A stretch of DNA of 64,000 bases from Stemphylium vesicarium (Eukaryota > Ascomycota > Dothideomycetes > Pleosporales > Pleosporaceae), in assembly GCA_004380135.1 (NCBI GenBank), contig QXCR01000127.1, forward strand, positions 22,774 through 86,773, written 5' to 3'. Shown in pieces: positions 43,735 through 55,714 of the stretch (its first letter is position 1; each line of letters opens with the position of its first letter). Under the pieces are notes generated by a model. It did no database searches and was not told the DNA's origin. It saw nothing but the letters and a program-made list of their open reading frames with translations. A program made the position numbers and the translations under genes.

Positions 43735-44466
43735 GAGTTACATCATGAGTCGAACGCTTTGGAGGTGCTGCGGCATGGGCTCATGAGGTTTTGCCAACGT
43801 GATCTCCATGAAAGGACTCCGCAACAACTACAGACAATACAATACGTTACAAGTACTTCCTGATCAAACATCTTCCATCTGCTCGAGCGTGCGACTTCAA
43901 CGTGGATGTGGCATCGCAAGCCTTTCGCATCTTCGGCTTTTTGGTGCACCTGCCAATCGTGGACTACTCCCTTTTCAGGCTCAGTCGTATCCGTTCCGAG
44001 GAGCGAAGTTTCTGGTCAGGCAGAAGCACTAAACGCTTAGGCATAATCTCCTGCAAATCCTATCGTATCCGGCAAAAGACAGATCGTTGTCAGCCAAAAG
44101 GCCGGGGCTGTCGCAACCCCTGACACTGCTTTCTGGCGCAGCAAACACCAGACTCGACTCATCTTCGCCGGCCACTCAAACCTCTCGCTATTCTCTTTGT
44201 GCTTCACGGCCCCGCCCAGAGCCCCTCAGTTCTGCGGTTAGTGTGCCGATAATCTTGCTGTCCGGCGAGTCAGATCGCGTCTCGCTTCGGAAGACATACC
44301 GCAACCTCGCCGAAACTTTTTCAAGACCCCACACAATCCTTCGACGACTTCAATCGAGTATCTCCTGCGTTCTCCAAGCTGTTTACTTTGGACTATAGGA
44401 TATCAGTTTTGTCTTTCTTTCATCAATCGAGCAAGATCAAGTTTCTGATCTTCCTCAGCAAGATTC
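43735..44466. other. Intergenic before tRNA-Ala
   Basis: 732 bases; no gene recognised on either strand. Confidence 0.4.
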
Positions 44467-44538
44467 GGGCTTGTGGTTTAGTGGTATAATACTCCCTTAG
44501 CATGGGAGTGGTCCAGGGTTCGATTCCCTGCAAGTCCA
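44467..44538 (+). tRNA. tRNA-Ala (AGC)
   Basis: A 72-base cloverleaf. The acceptor GGGCTTG/CAAGTCC contains the G3-U70 wobble pair that identifies alanine tRNAs. The anticodon stem CTCCC/GGGAG frames loop TTAGCAT, anticodon AGC. The T-arm CCAGGGTTCGATTCCCTG is canonical. No intron. A T-run four bases after the end (TTTTT at 44542-44546) fits polymerase III termination. Confidence 0.95.
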
Positions 44539-44936
44539 TCATTTTTGCGATTCCAGGGGTCATTGCCGTCGATTCCGGGGGTAAAATAGCCAATTTTTGG
44601 TGTTTTCGGTGGTGATCCGTGCACATGTATCACATGACTGTGGTTCACATGCCTAACGCCGAACCACCGATCAACGCCCACCATCATCACCATCCTCATC
44701 ACCAAGACGTGCAGCCGGTCAATCCTCTACACAGGCGTCGTGCATCTGGAAATCTCGCCCCTCACCACGATGCCGGATGCAAGGCGACAAAGTATGGCTA
44801 CGCATAGTTGCAGCGTCCAAACTTACCAACTCACCTTACTCTGCACGACTCTACATGTCACACACATACGAAGTCACCAAAGGCATTAATCTTTTTGAAC
44901 AATTAATTATGGTATCTAACAGCTTCCTAATATCAC
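44539..44936. other. Intergenic after tRNA-Ala
   Basis: 398 bases; it contains a CAT/CAC-rich stretch near 44680-44705 but no gene. It presumably includes the 3' end of the FAD oxidase transcript. Confidence 0.4.
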
Positions 44937-46669
44937 TTAAGCGCGGCACATGCGGCCATCAGTCTTGACAGTCCAGGCCTCACTACCTACACCAACTGTG
45001 GCGTAGAACAAGGCGGTGGGGTCCCACTTCTTCTTGATGCTCAACAGCTTCTGGTAGTTCTCGCCCCAAAACGCAGTCTGGAAGTTTGGTTGACGGAAAT
45101 CAGCCTCATTCACGTACGATCCACTGCCCGGCGTTGCAGCCTCAACAAGCGGCATGATCACGTCGGTCATCTTGTCCTGTGTCTCCAAGGCCTCCGACCA
45201 CGGAGCGGTGAAGTTCCAGGGAAGAGTCAAAGTGGCATGCACGATGGCGTTTCGCCACGCTGGATGGACAGAAGTCGTCTCCTGCGAGCCGAAGGACTTG
45301 ACGTCAGTTCCGACACCGATCCACGTTACTCCCTTCTCCACGATGGCTTTCCAGGTTTCGGTGATGTTACCGACGACGCTACGCGGGATGAGACGAGTAC
45401 CGTACTGGGCGATTCCCACTTGAATGTTGCCAAGAGGAAGGGGGCCGAAGTACTTGTCGTAGTGCTCGTAGTAGGTATCGAATTCGCTGTACGCAACGGT
45501 GTAGTTGATGCCCATGGAATCCAACCTAGCGACGAACGGTGAAAGCATGGCTTTCACATCGGCTTCGGTCTTGTTGTAGGCGGTGAGGGGGGCGATCGAG
45601 AAGAACGAAGAGGTAAAGTAGTGAACAACCATGGCGCCGGCATCAACCATGGCAGGCAACTCTTCCTGGAAGGCTTGGATGGCGTCGTAGAACACATCCT
45701 TTGCGTTGTCTGTGGTGTAGAAAGACATCGAGGCGCCACCAAAGACAGCTTCTTTGTGAGCCTTGATCGTCATCGAAACTACGACACCATACGTGGAACC
45801 ACCGCCGCCGTTGAGTGCCCAGTACAGGTCAGAATTCTCGTTGGGGCTTGCGGTTACAAGCTCGCCGCAGGCCGTGACGACTTCCCAGCTCAGAACGTTA
45901 TCAGCTGCCAGGCCAAAACTGGTGCTGACGGCGGAATGGCCACCGCCCTGAGTGTAGCCGCCAGCAATACCGACTGTTGGGCATTCGCCTCCGACTGTGA
46001 CCAGACCTTGGTCTCTAGCGGCAGCCATCAACTCAAAACCCTGGACACCTGCACCTACTTTGAAGGCAGCGCCACTGTAATGAGAGCACTCGTATGACGG
46101 GATGTGGGTGATATCCTTGAGATGGTGGGTCCACACCGCCAGGGAGCCCGCGCCAGTGGAACGTCCAAGGTAGTCATGACCAGTGTTGCGAATCACTAGG
46201 CGGATGTTCTTTGAGGCAGCAAATGCAATAGCCTGCTGCACATCCGCGGGTCCTGACGCATCTACGGCGTATCGAACATAGTTGCCAAGCTCGCAAGGGC
46301 GGTCCCGGGGTGTGTAGGGATCACAGCTCTGGTTCGCAAAGAACGGCGCCATGACCGACGAGGAAGACTCATAGCTGATATGATGTAAGTGCAAGGTTCT
46401 TGAAACACGACGAAAGTGACATACTGAATCTGCTCGTATTGCCATTGGCTTTTAAGAGCCTCGCAAGTCGCATTGTCGAACGCCGAACCATGGCATGGCG
46501 CACCGAGTGGTACAGTCGCAACCAGACGCCCGCCTACTGTTTCGTTCAAAGCCCCCCATTCCGCCTGCGACGGCCATGACTTGTCTCCTGGAAAGGTTTT
46601 GCATTCGTCAGAAGAGCCGGCGGCAGAAGCGACGCCTACAAGGGCGAGCGGGAGGATTGGAAACCGCAT
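44937..46669 (-). CDS. Secreted FAD-linked oxidoreductase (berberine-bridge-enzyme-like)
   Basis: Two exons: 46669-46425 and 46374-44937 (GTATGT...ATCAG, 50 bases), giving 560 residues. The signal peptide MRFPILPLALVGVASAA implies secretion. The FAD-binding PCMH domain shows IRLVIRNTGHDYLGRSTG (His148) and VGGECPTVGIAGGYTQGGG (Cys213). These are the two positions that hold FAD covalently in bicovalent BBE-like oxidases. DLYWALNGGGGSTYGVV is the conserved end of the FAD domain. The C-terminal BBE segment is NFQTAFWGENYQKLLSIKKKWDP. Family members oxidise oligosaccharides, alcohols or secondary metabolites with oxygen as acceptor; the substrate here is unknown. No biosynthetic cluster is evident nearby. 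Confidence 0.9.
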
Positions 46670-47511
46670 GGTGAAGTGGTTTGCAGAAGAGAGGATGCTG
46701 GCTACCGGTCAAATTTAATCGCGCCCAGCAGCCAGCTCATTATAAGAGAAGCTATGGACGCCTTGCATGCGTCGTGCATGCTCGTGTGGCGAAGCGGCTA
46801 GGATAGTTGTGGCACCTCATTGTTAGTGTCCGATGTGGGCCGTCCCGACAACGTTCATGACCGTCCACCGGCAGATGGTTCTAGTCTACAAGGCCACCCT
46901 CGCCTTACAAGCATGCCCCCCGTTCTTGTCATCCGCGATCTACATTATCCGCAACTCTTACATGTGGTTCATGGACGCCTTATTCTCGCGTCGAGCACGC
47001 GTTTCTCGTGTGTTACAGTGATACTCGGCACGAGGGGTTATCGATCGAGTTCGCTTCCAGAATAAATTGGCCGAGGAGGATCCAGGGTCCAGCACCCACT
47101 TACCTGCATCGAGAGGATGTCCGAATAACCGACTAACATTCCGCAAGGGGCGGCTCGGCGGCTCTTGCACACGAGCCGCAAAGTCTTCAGTTCATCGTTC
47201 TAGGCTGGAGCAGTCCCCATATTCCATCTAATGTCGCGCCAACCGCAATATCCCATGGTTCGACCAATGCTCGTATCATTCCACGCGCACGTCCATCCCT
47301 TGCTATCCGACATCTCTCCACATTTTCCAATCTGCAATATGGCGTAATGCGTCATCGCTGATGTCTTAGTTGCTGGCTCAGGGACGGGAGAAACCCATTG
47401 GTAAAAGGACGCGAAGTAAACAACCTGTTCGCCAGCGCACCGGCTTGGGCGAGAAAATCTGCTATAAAACTCTTGATATTAGCCTACACATCCAGCTCTA
47501 GCGCCACTACA
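46670..47511. other. Intergenic between divergent FAD oxidase and rhodopsin-like genes
   Basis: 842 bases. The left end should contain the FAD oxidase promoter. No other gene recognised. A TATA element on the plus strand is described separately. Confidence 0.4.
47463..47469 (+). promoter_or_regulatory. TATAAAA element
   Basis: A consensus TATA box lies 317 bases upstream of the rhodopsin-like start codon. It would imply a leader of about 280 bases. It is the best core-promoter match in this intergenic region. Confidence 0.35.
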
Positions 47512-47785
47512 CTATAGTGTGATCTCGGTCTTAATCTCATCGAAATAAGAACCGAAGCGATCTGTTCCTCCTGAAGCGGAGGCAAATAGCCGCACAAAGT
47601 CAATGCTTGTCCCCACGGCAATTCCAGCATCCGTGGAATCAGGAATCACTTCCCCGGCAATAATTTTGGCTGTAAGAACAGTGTTACAGTCGTTAGCAGA
47701 AACAGCTGGGCTGTTCCACTAGCACGATGGGTTCACGATAGCTTCATCACAACCAGACCAGGCACGGCAAGTGTATTTCATCATC
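47512..47785 (-). pseudogene. Small cysteine-containing coding relic, antisense in the rhodopsin-like promoter
   Basis: One minus-strand frame reads like the end of a real protein. It has CRAWSGCDEAIVNPSC, then WNSPAVSANDCNTVLTAKI and AGEVIPDSTDAGIAVGTSI, then DFVRLFASASGGTDRFGSYF and DEIKTEITL before a stop at 47512-47514. A single TAG (47719-47721) interrupts it. The 5' part is missing or lies under the first exon of the rhodopsin-like gene. Even spacing of Cys and Trp suggests a small secreted protein, but no family is recognised. Confidence 0.4.
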
Positions 47786-49214
47786 ATGGGCTGGGCCTAC
47801 AACACTCCCGACGATGTTGCGACCAACGGACCACACATAGCCGCTCTTGCGATCATTCTCACCGTGGCATCGCTGCTGATCCTTTCGCTCCGCCTGTATG
47901 TGCGTGGATGGATGATCAAGACGATTGGACCCGGTACGTATCCTGATAGTTTAATCTCTCTAAACACAGCTAACGTACCAATAGATGACTGGATATTGGT
48001 AGTGACGTGGGTAAGTTGCTACGATGAGTCTCTATTCCGCAATCACATCTAACGGTTTGCAGATAGCATCCTGCGGTTTCGCTGTCGTGAGCATCATCCG
48101 TATGTCAGACTCGCAGTTTGGAAAGGCGCACAGTAACTGACAAGGCTACAAGAAACGAAATGGGGCCTTGGACTCCAGCTTCTAGAAGACATGCCCAACG
48201 AAAACGTCTACAATTTCGGACTGGTAGGCAGCGCTCTAATTCTGCATTGTTCAAACGTGGCACTGACCCAAGTAGATTCAATATATCGGCGCACCATTGT
48301 AAGCCTAAACATGCGACCGCGACCAGCATCGCATGACTGACTATGACCCCAGCTACATTACCAGCATTTTAGGCTTTAAACTCAGCCTGATGCTCACATA
48401 CCTCCGATTCATGCCAAAAGGCACAGCGCGCACTGTAAACATCTTCATGATAGTCGCATGTACACTCTTTCATCTTTGCTTTCTCATCGTGCAACTCAAT
48501 TTGTGTCAGCCAGTAAGTATCACTCCCGCAAGACGACCAGCGGCCCACTGATCATGCATAGATTGCGAAACAATGGGATCCATTGATCACTGGCGGACAG
48601 TGTATCCTAGCCGTCCCTTTCTACACCAGCATGGCAGCCTTAACCATCGTCTTCGACATCACCGTGTAAGCGCCACCACCGCCGAAACCCCACAGTCCAC
48701 AGCTGACATGACCAGAATGTTTCTTCCCTTCCCCGTTCTGCTCAAAAGCAGCATCCAAAAACGAAAGAAAGCCGTTCTTCTCGGCCTGCTCGCCCTCGGC
48801 ACCTTCATCACCATCATCCAAGTCCTGCGCATTCGCACCGTCAGCAACCTGTCCAACTACCTCGACTCGGGCAGTCTGATCATGTGGTCGACTGTCGAGA
48901 ACAACTTGGGTATCATCGTCGCTGCTATACCTACACTCGCACCGCTGTTCAAGTATTTCGTCGAGAAGACGCAGAAGAGTTCGTCGGGGAACTCGGGGCT
49001 CAGGTCGAGGGCGCTTTATGCGCTGAAGTCGAAGCGCGGAACAAGGCAGGTTTCTATTCCGCTGGGCAGCGGGGTTCATAGTACGAACCATGGGTGTGGG
49101 CCTTTTGAGAGGGAGAGTGAGGACTCGATGTTGAGCGGCGTAGGGGCGATTACGAAGAAGACGGAGGTTACGGTTTCGTCTGATGTTTTGAGGGAAACGG
49201 AGCAGAGTAGATAG
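47786..49214 (+). CDS. PTH11/rhodopsin-type seven-helix membrane protein
   Basis: Eight exons: 47786-47933, 47985-48010, 48063-48099, 48153-48223, 48276-48298, 48353-48512, 48562-48665 and 48716-49214, giving 355 residues. It belongs to the fungal plasma-membrane 'integral membrane / rhodopsin domain' family that includes the PTH11 receptor, without the CFEM domain. Diagnostic pieces: LRLYVRGWMIKTIGPDDWILV, TKWGLGLQL, GFKLSLMLTYLRF, CQPIAKQWDP, CILAVPFYTSMAALTIVFDI, FLPFPVLLKSSIQKRKK, LGTFITIIQVLRI, and IVAAIPTLAPLFKYF. Seven hydrophobic helices precede a cytosolic Ser/Arg-rich tail. All seven introns are 42-56 bases with standard sites, and the joins keep frame. Members may sense surface or nutrient cues; ligand unknown. 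The start is ATG at 47786 (MGWAYNTPDD). Confidence 0.88.
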
Positions 49215-49547
49215 TAGCGCAATGTGAATCATGTTTCCGACAAACGGCAGTATTGTATGTGATGAGATAAGTTGGGAGATTGAGATAGTATCCTATCTTT
49301 GAAACTCAAGCGACAAACTCGGGTGTTGACCTAGGGCCGCAAGCTTAGTTGATTATGTCTTTACTTTAAGGAGCTCGTGTATAGCTATTAGATTGACATA
49401 CGGATCTTGTGCTTACTTCATAGTAATAGCTTTAACTGCCACTACTGCTCGACTTCAATGCACGAATTTTGTCGGTTCTCTCTACGTACGACACCCTTTT
49501 TCCATGTTCAGCATCTTGGTCACAAAAATCGCCAACATGAAACCCTA
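49215..49547. other. Intergenic between convergent loci
   Basis: 333 bases of AT-rich 3' sequence; no gene. Confidence 0.4.
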
Positions 49548-50759
49548 TCAGTAATCTATAAAGTTCCCATGCATCCTACGAAAGTATGTAGATTCTTCTA
49601 GAAATGCAGTATCTTCCAGCCCGGGCACTTCCATGGCACTGGAGACTATATATTTTCGATGATCAAGGAAAAGGAGAAATCTGGGTATGTTTACCACTGT
49701 TCGGGAATGGCTGGTTTCCGTCAGCTGAGACTGTGATGCGCATGCCGCTCCAGTGCACTTACAAGTCACGATCCTCGAGCACGTAGATTCTTTTAGTTGT
49801 CGGTATCCGAACGGACATGGCGAGCCTGGGGCCAGGGAATACAATTTTAGACCAGTCATGACCACTCACTGGTAGGTGTTAAAGTCGTACGATAATAACA
49901 CGACGCTTCGATCGAACGGCTCCTTCTTTTGGCATTCCCTTGAAGTCTGTCCTTAGAAAAGCATCGAACACTTCCTTGTGTCGAAAGTATTCGTACGGCA
50001 GCTTTCTGACCCTGCCTAGGACATCTTCAAACATGATCATATCCGCAGCGTCGTAAGCGGGTGATCGCAATACGGTGCTATGTATGGCTCGAAGCATGGC
50101 GTACATCTCCAGATTACTCCGAATAACCTGTTCCATCGTTTCGCCAATCTCTCGACTGTATCTTTGACATCGGTAGTCTGCTGGCCAATTTTCATCAAAG
50201 CCGTCTGTTGCTGTAGAATACTCTCAGTGAATGCGATGTGCTGAGTGCGGGTCTCTGATCTGAGCCCGCAATGGATTCAGAGGTCTGGGTAGCAAGGAGT
50301 AAGTTTATGCTCAGCACCTTGGCACCGATGGCAGTCCTGAGCTTCGCCACTTCTTCGGTCATCAACACTGCCCGCTGCGACTTTTTACCGAACGCCTTTA
50401 TCTGGCTGCTGTCAAGTTTAGGAAAGGCGCTCATCGAGCTTTCGAGCTTGGAAATTCTCTGAATGAATTGTTGTAACGATATCCGACACGTAAGAACCGT
50501 GCCGCGAATGGCGTACACGTGAGCCCTATTGTGCTCGTTGGGCTCCAAGGCCTGCAGATAGCGTAGTGTTCTTTCCAGAGCTTGAAGCTCTATCTGCACT
50601 TGTTGATACTCTTGGGATGCTCCTGCCTGCTCGTTCAGAGCTTGGACGACTTTGCTGATGAGGCCTAGACGGTCAGGCTGAGATCAGTTCAGCTGGATGA
50701 CGTAGCTCACCGATAGTTGCGATGAAGTCACCGACTGAGAATCCGAAAGCGGGTACCAT
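49548..50759 (-). pseudogene. Fungal NACHT-associated N-terminal / ubiquitin-like domain protein, decayed
   Basis: ATG at 50759 starts MVPAFGFSVGDFIATIGLIS (joined over a GTGAGC...TCTAG intron of about 46 bases). It continues QIELQALERTLRYLQALEP and SLQQFIQRISKLESSMSAF, the helical N-terminal domain common to many fungal STAND/NLR-like and ubiquitin-like (UBL) proteins. The reading then shifts frame near 50260 (RTQHIAFTESILQQQTALMK, IGQQTTDVKDTVERLAK). It shifts again near 50130 (RSNLEMYAMLRAIH, FEDVLGRVRKLPYEYFRHKE), meets a TAA at 49879-49881, and resumes with DWSKIVFPGPRLAMSV. The order of blocks matches intact family members, so this was one gene. Two indels plus a stop leave no full product. 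The family is often linked to heterokaryon incompatibility or NLR-type signalling. The 3' limit is uncertain. Confidence 0.6.
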
Positions 50760-51384
50760 GATGAAGAGAGCACACGTCAAAGCAGGGGTACCGGTAACAG
50801 AATCTGAAAAGTGGATAGAAATCGCGTGGCCGGTCGCTGGCAATGGCAATGGCGAGGCAATATCAGGGCATTGCTAAGAGGCTGAGTTGCGCAATGCACG
50901 GCCACCTCTGGTGTAACATATCATGTCCGCCTTCTCGGCTGGCCAATGACGAGTGTACGTGTGCATAGCACATGAGGAAAGCCAACAGTCTGCGCGCTGT
51001 AGCCACCGCGCCTTCAACAAAAAGAGTATGGATAAATTCTGGTTGGGTGAATTCGTTCGCGCGAGCGTCAATAAAAGATACAGTACAAAACAGTTCAAGT
51101 ATCGAGGGTATATGATGTACAAATCGCTTTTCTGACGAAGGTAAAGGACGACGGAGCCAATCATACACGGATTTGAATAAGGGAAATCATCGGACTTGGC
51201 TGACCAGTGACGATTGCAAGACCGGAAAAGAAAAACGGAAAGAAGTGGGTGCTCATGTGAGCGGGAAATTGCTGGACATGCGTATTCGAAAACCGCGATA
51301 ACAAGTCTCCATCTACCTGGATGAAGCCACATCTGACCTGGGTATGAGAAAGTAGACACGAAAGCCGATCAAAATGAACATTCT
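50760..51384. other. Intergenic between two minus-strand loci
   Basis: 625 bases. Open frames here are antisense or unspliced continuations without recognisable domains. It includes the promoter of the decayed gene and the 3' end of the GST gene. Confidence 0.4.
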
Positions 51385-52387
51385 TCACAAAGGCATTATT
51401 GGCGGCACGAGACTGGTCGGCACAATGGTCTTGCCTACGGCGGCACTGTAACCTCTCATAATCTATCGTAGTCAGTGACTGCTTGGCGCTAAACAAGAGA
51501 GGACGGCTTACCACATCAAAGCGAGTGCTATCCTTGAATACTCCGCCGCAGGTTTCTGGTCCCTCACTCCAGTAAAGCCGTCTCAACCAAGCATGAAGGC
51601 GTGGATAATCTCGGCGAATCATCTTCAGGTTGCATTTGAAGTAGGTGTAATAAGCCACGTCAAAGCGGATGAGCGTGGTGAAGAGACGGATGTCGGCTTC
51701 AGTGATGTACTGCCCAAATAGGTATGGATAGTGTTTAGGCTGTGAAAGGTGGTCCTCGAGTCGGTCCAATGACTGGAAGAGCTTCCCAACATGTTCTTTG
51801 TAGCAGGGCAGCGACGTTGCGAAGCCGACCTTGTAGACGCCATTGTTGACGGTATCATATACCCAAGCGTTCAACTTGTCAATCTCGGCAGTGATATGGG
51901 TTGGGCGGAAAGCTGCCACGCCCTTGTTCACCTCGCGGTGTTCTGGAGGTAGGAGAGAATCGAAGCCTTCGAACAGCATGCGGGTTATTTCGGCGCTATC
52001 GTTACTAACAGCAGTGCCTTGATATGGTCAGCATATAGGATATCGCTTGCGGTGTGGGGCCCTTTTACCGTGGTGCTTGTCCCAGAGCAGTGGAATCGTC
52101 ACTCTGCCGCTGTAGTGGGGATCTGCCCTCAGATAGAGCTCTCTCAAGAACCTCCCGCCGTAGATGGGATCACTTTTCGGCCCAGTTTGTCCCGAGAAGT
52201 ACCATCCGTGAACTCGATCCCTCGCATCTACTTCAACCAGCTCAACGACATCCTCCAATTGCTTCAGCGTGCGAACAATGACGGCTCGGTGGGCCCAGGG
52301 ACAGACGTAATTGATGTACAGGACGTATCGGCCCTTCTCCGCAGGGAACCGTTCGGAGGGGATGGTGTGGCGGAAGTTGGAAGCCAT
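51385..52387 (-). CDS. Omega/GTO-type glutathione S-transferase (ECM4-like)
   Basis: Three exons: 52387-52069, 52017-51512 and 51462-51385, giving 300 residues. The thioredoxin-like N-terminal domain has YVLYINYVCPWAHRAVIVRT with the catalytic Cys29 of omega-type/glutathionyl-hydroquinone reductases. RVTIPLLWDKHHG is followed by TAVSNDSAEITRML, the SNDSAEI motif that contacts glutathione. The all-helical C-terminal domain has INKL-like AEIDKLNAWVYDTVNNGVYK, HYPYLFGQYITEADIRLF, IRFDVAYYTYFKCN and YPRLHAWLRRLYW. Such enzymes reduce glutathionyl-hydroquinones and other conjugates in the cytosol. Introns: GTAAAA...CAAG (51 bases) and GTAAGC...GATAG (49 bases). Length is close to other fungal ECM4 proteins (about 320-370). 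All key residues are present. Confidence 0.9.
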
Positions 52388-55300
52388 TGTGTGTTGCTGG
52401 CTGTGGATGGAGAGCGTGTCGCGACGTTAAGTCCTTCTGGAAGGCGATAGGTACAACAGCCTAGACAAAACTCTAACGTGGGATGGCTGCGCATTTGCGC
52501 CGGTCAAAGCGGCGGCTTTAGTATTTGGTTTGTACAGCGACTCGACGTAATTCCGAGCATTGCTGGGGCGGAACGGAGGAGACGAATGACGCCCGCTACG
52601 AGCCATTGAGCTTCCGTCGGCATCTCACTGTGATTACAAAACAACCAAAACCAGGACAAGGATGGCCATCATTAGTATTAGCTTCTGCACGCGATCGGCT
52701 GCGGCCCGGAGAAGAAGTAGAGCGCCGAGTATATCCCCATGCGCGATAGAGGATGGCAAGGATGATATGGTGATGGTTTTACAGCAGCGTTGGGGGTTCC
52801 TGTAGAACGTCGCTAACAATGCGCAGTTGGCGATTGCATGTGAAGCTCAGGCTGGCACCCGCGCACTCAGCCCTCTGGCCGATTCGGCATGGCAGGGGTT
52901 AGAGGGACCGAGGCTCGGTTAAAGTCTGGCTTAGCTCCGTTGGCGACGCACCTTCCGTCCTTCACTCCGCAACCGCCTTCCTGGTACCCATCTCCAGGAC
53001 CGACTGCACTTCGTACAATGGGTGACACATCCCATCCTCATCGCCTTTGTTGTAGCTTTGCTTGTACAATGTAAGCCCTTGCTACATGTCTTTCGGAACA
53101 GCAGGCACTTCATTGCCAGCAACTTCAGGGTTTCATCTGCAGTCGCAAGCCTCCTAGAAGATGCGGCCGCAACTGGAAATTCATGATACCATTACGTATG
53201 CGTTTGGGGACTCTGTGGACTGTTCCTATCACTTTCTTCGCTCGTCAAACTACAAGATGCACCGTCAAGAGTTAGTCGCTTCACACTGACCTCTCTCGCC
53301 GCAAAATGCAACGAGAGGTACCCACCAAGTCCATCAGTGCGGCATTAGGCTGAAGGGCGCATGATTCACTTACTTCCGCGCCCCCTATACAAATGCCAAC
53401 AATAAATCCGATCAGTCATCGAGCCCATCGAGCATTCAAAGCTCTGCCGAGGGGAGACGAGCACAGATCGTCTGTCAACAAGATCTGACATCGTAATAAG
53501 GCCACCCAATTGGGCTAGGCTGCACTGTCGAGCAGGACATGCAAGATTTTGGGCATGATGACAGTGACGCCAGACGATACCACAGTCCCTCGCTGCTCCG
53601 ACTATGAGATTGTTGGTTGTCTGTGCTCACACATTGCGATACGTAACGCGGAATGAAGTACCTAATCGGGGAAGATAGACCAAGTTCGCATCCCTTTCAT
53701 CACTGCGTGGGGTCACCTGTCTCCACGACTTCTTCTCCCCACTAGTGTCTTGTTGCATGTTCCCGTTGCAACACCGACTATGCTTGCCGGCCAGTTGTTG
53801 CCCCGAGGACACACACCAACATTCTCGTCTATTTCCTGGCCCCCTGGTGATGTTCTCTCTGGCGGAGACGTTAGAAGAAACACTCCGTGTCAATCTCAAA
53901 GTGGGAGTATTTCGGGATTACAAAGGTAGACATTGACTAACGTAGGTAAGTCCCATATGTACCGTCCGCTTGTGGAATCAGATTCGGGGCTGCCTGCTAT
54001 GTTCAGTATCCCTTGGGTAGTTTTGATTACTGATAAAACATAAAAGAATGCTGATTTCCTAGCGATGACATGTGCCACTCGCGCGACTCTTGCTACGGCC
54101 GTAACACGACACCAAACCTTCCAACAGGGGTACCAGCGTACCAAATGACTGGGAAGAGAATACTAAACATAATCCAATGAGCACTGAGTGTAGCTCGACC
54201 CACCTGCCACCTGCCATGTGGTGCACCAGGGGCTTTAGCGTCGGACGCTTGGTACGTGAGCCGAGAGCTTCATTGGGTTTATGGCTGCCAGTAAGAAGTC
54301 TGATCAGGACCAAACTGATCGATCTGCAGTGTTTTACATGGTCCTCTCAATACTCAACCGGTGGATACTCCACGACTCACTTGATCTGCTTGGATAACCA
54401 AGATGACCAAGGAATTGGCAATATCTTGAGATGAGTAATCATACCGAGTATCAGATCACCGCTTGCCGCTTTGTTGCACCACGCAGTAGTCTGCTTTCGC
54501 ACTACTCTAACCGAGCTGCCACACACTTGCATGGCCACAGATGTCATTCCGCGGAACCGCAGTAGGTTCTTGCAGACCCACACGATCACTTTACAGACTT
54601 TCGGAGTTTTGTCTGAAAATTCTCTAACCGTGGGCCGTTGAGTGTTTTGTTTTGAGATTCCATCTGTTCTTTTCAATTCTTTCGGAGAATTCGCTGACGA
54701 GGATATCTGTGAGCTGATTATTACAAAAGAGCTCACATCACGTGTTTTCAGGCAACCCCTACGTCGGAGAGTTCCCATTGCAGATCTGGTCCGACCGTAA
54801 GTCGCTGCAAAGTCACCTGTGTAACGGATGATGTCAATTGAAGTAACCCTCCCACGAGGTACACGTCGGCAGTATGAGCGACCATCAGCTGTGATTGGCA
54901 GGCGCCAGATTCGAGAAGCATATGCGCTTTCAGAACAAGAAGTCCACCATGTATATGTTACATAAGCAATAATACATTAACGGAAGCTTACAAACGTAAA
55001 AAGGACGACATTCTGATCTTCGCAGTAAAGCTCAGACTTTAGATGGCAGGATTTGTAGCAGCGGCGATATTTACCTAGGTACTTCTATGCGACCGCATCT
55101 GCCCCATGATGCTTCAAAGTTGGTATCCAACACGACGCGAACAGCAGAGCATTGCTTTCTCACAAGGTCTGGTCATTGAGAGGGGATAAGCAGGTATTCC
55201 AAACACTGAAAAGCTCTTGCAGGATAAGCGCACATCCCAATTCCCTTGATGAAACTGACTTGCATAGGACCTTGTCGTTGATCCGGAGTATGCCGAACAC

Positions 55301-55714
55301 CCACAAAATGCCGTCATCTCGATTGATACTGATAGCCATACCGCCTTGCTCAAATTAGGTCGCACAGTATGCGAGATGCTGTCGGTTCTCATGTCGCGCG
55401 CTGATGTTGCTAATAGATTAAAAGACCAACGACGACTTGAGCCGCGGGTTTGCTCGCGGACGTCAAATCTCCCGAAATCCAGTTCCGAGTGGTTCCATCC
55501 CCACAAAGATGCTCCGCTTCCCCAGCTTGCGTATCAACTAAGCATTGAATCAATCAATTTCGTACGATCATCGCAGAATCGGGAAAACCAAGACTAGCTG
55601 TAATGTTTTCTGTGTCTTGCGCATGATTTAAAAGCTACATCAGGCACGTCGTGTCGTTGCGTACTCACTTACACATTCGTCGAGGAATCATCATCATCAC
55701 CTTCAACCGCAAGT
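52388..55714. other. 3.3-kb region without a supported gene
   Basis: This is one of the longest empty stretches in the window. Open frames of 60-133 codons occur on both strands (for example 54377-54778 and 55114-55506 minus) but lack domains, intron signals or coding-like bias. No tRNA is seen. Worn repeats or noncoding RNA cannot be excluded. The last 100 bases include a TTTAAAAG element near 55626 that may serve the hydrolase gene. Confidence 0.4.

Noticed and set aside
38077..46669. A secondary-metabolite gene cluster (regulator, NmrA-like, FAD oxidase)
   Set aside because: There is no backbone synthase, P450 or transporter among them, and a tRNA and unrelated genes intervene.
46781..46850. 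tRNA-like start (GCTCGTGTGGCGAAGCGG)
   Set aside because: The downstream sequence does not form a matching acceptor or T-arm, so it is not a tRNA gene.
54377..54778. 133-codon minus-strand frame in the 3.3-kb empty region
   Set aside because: No domain, no signal peptide or intron context. Such openings are expected by chance at this length.
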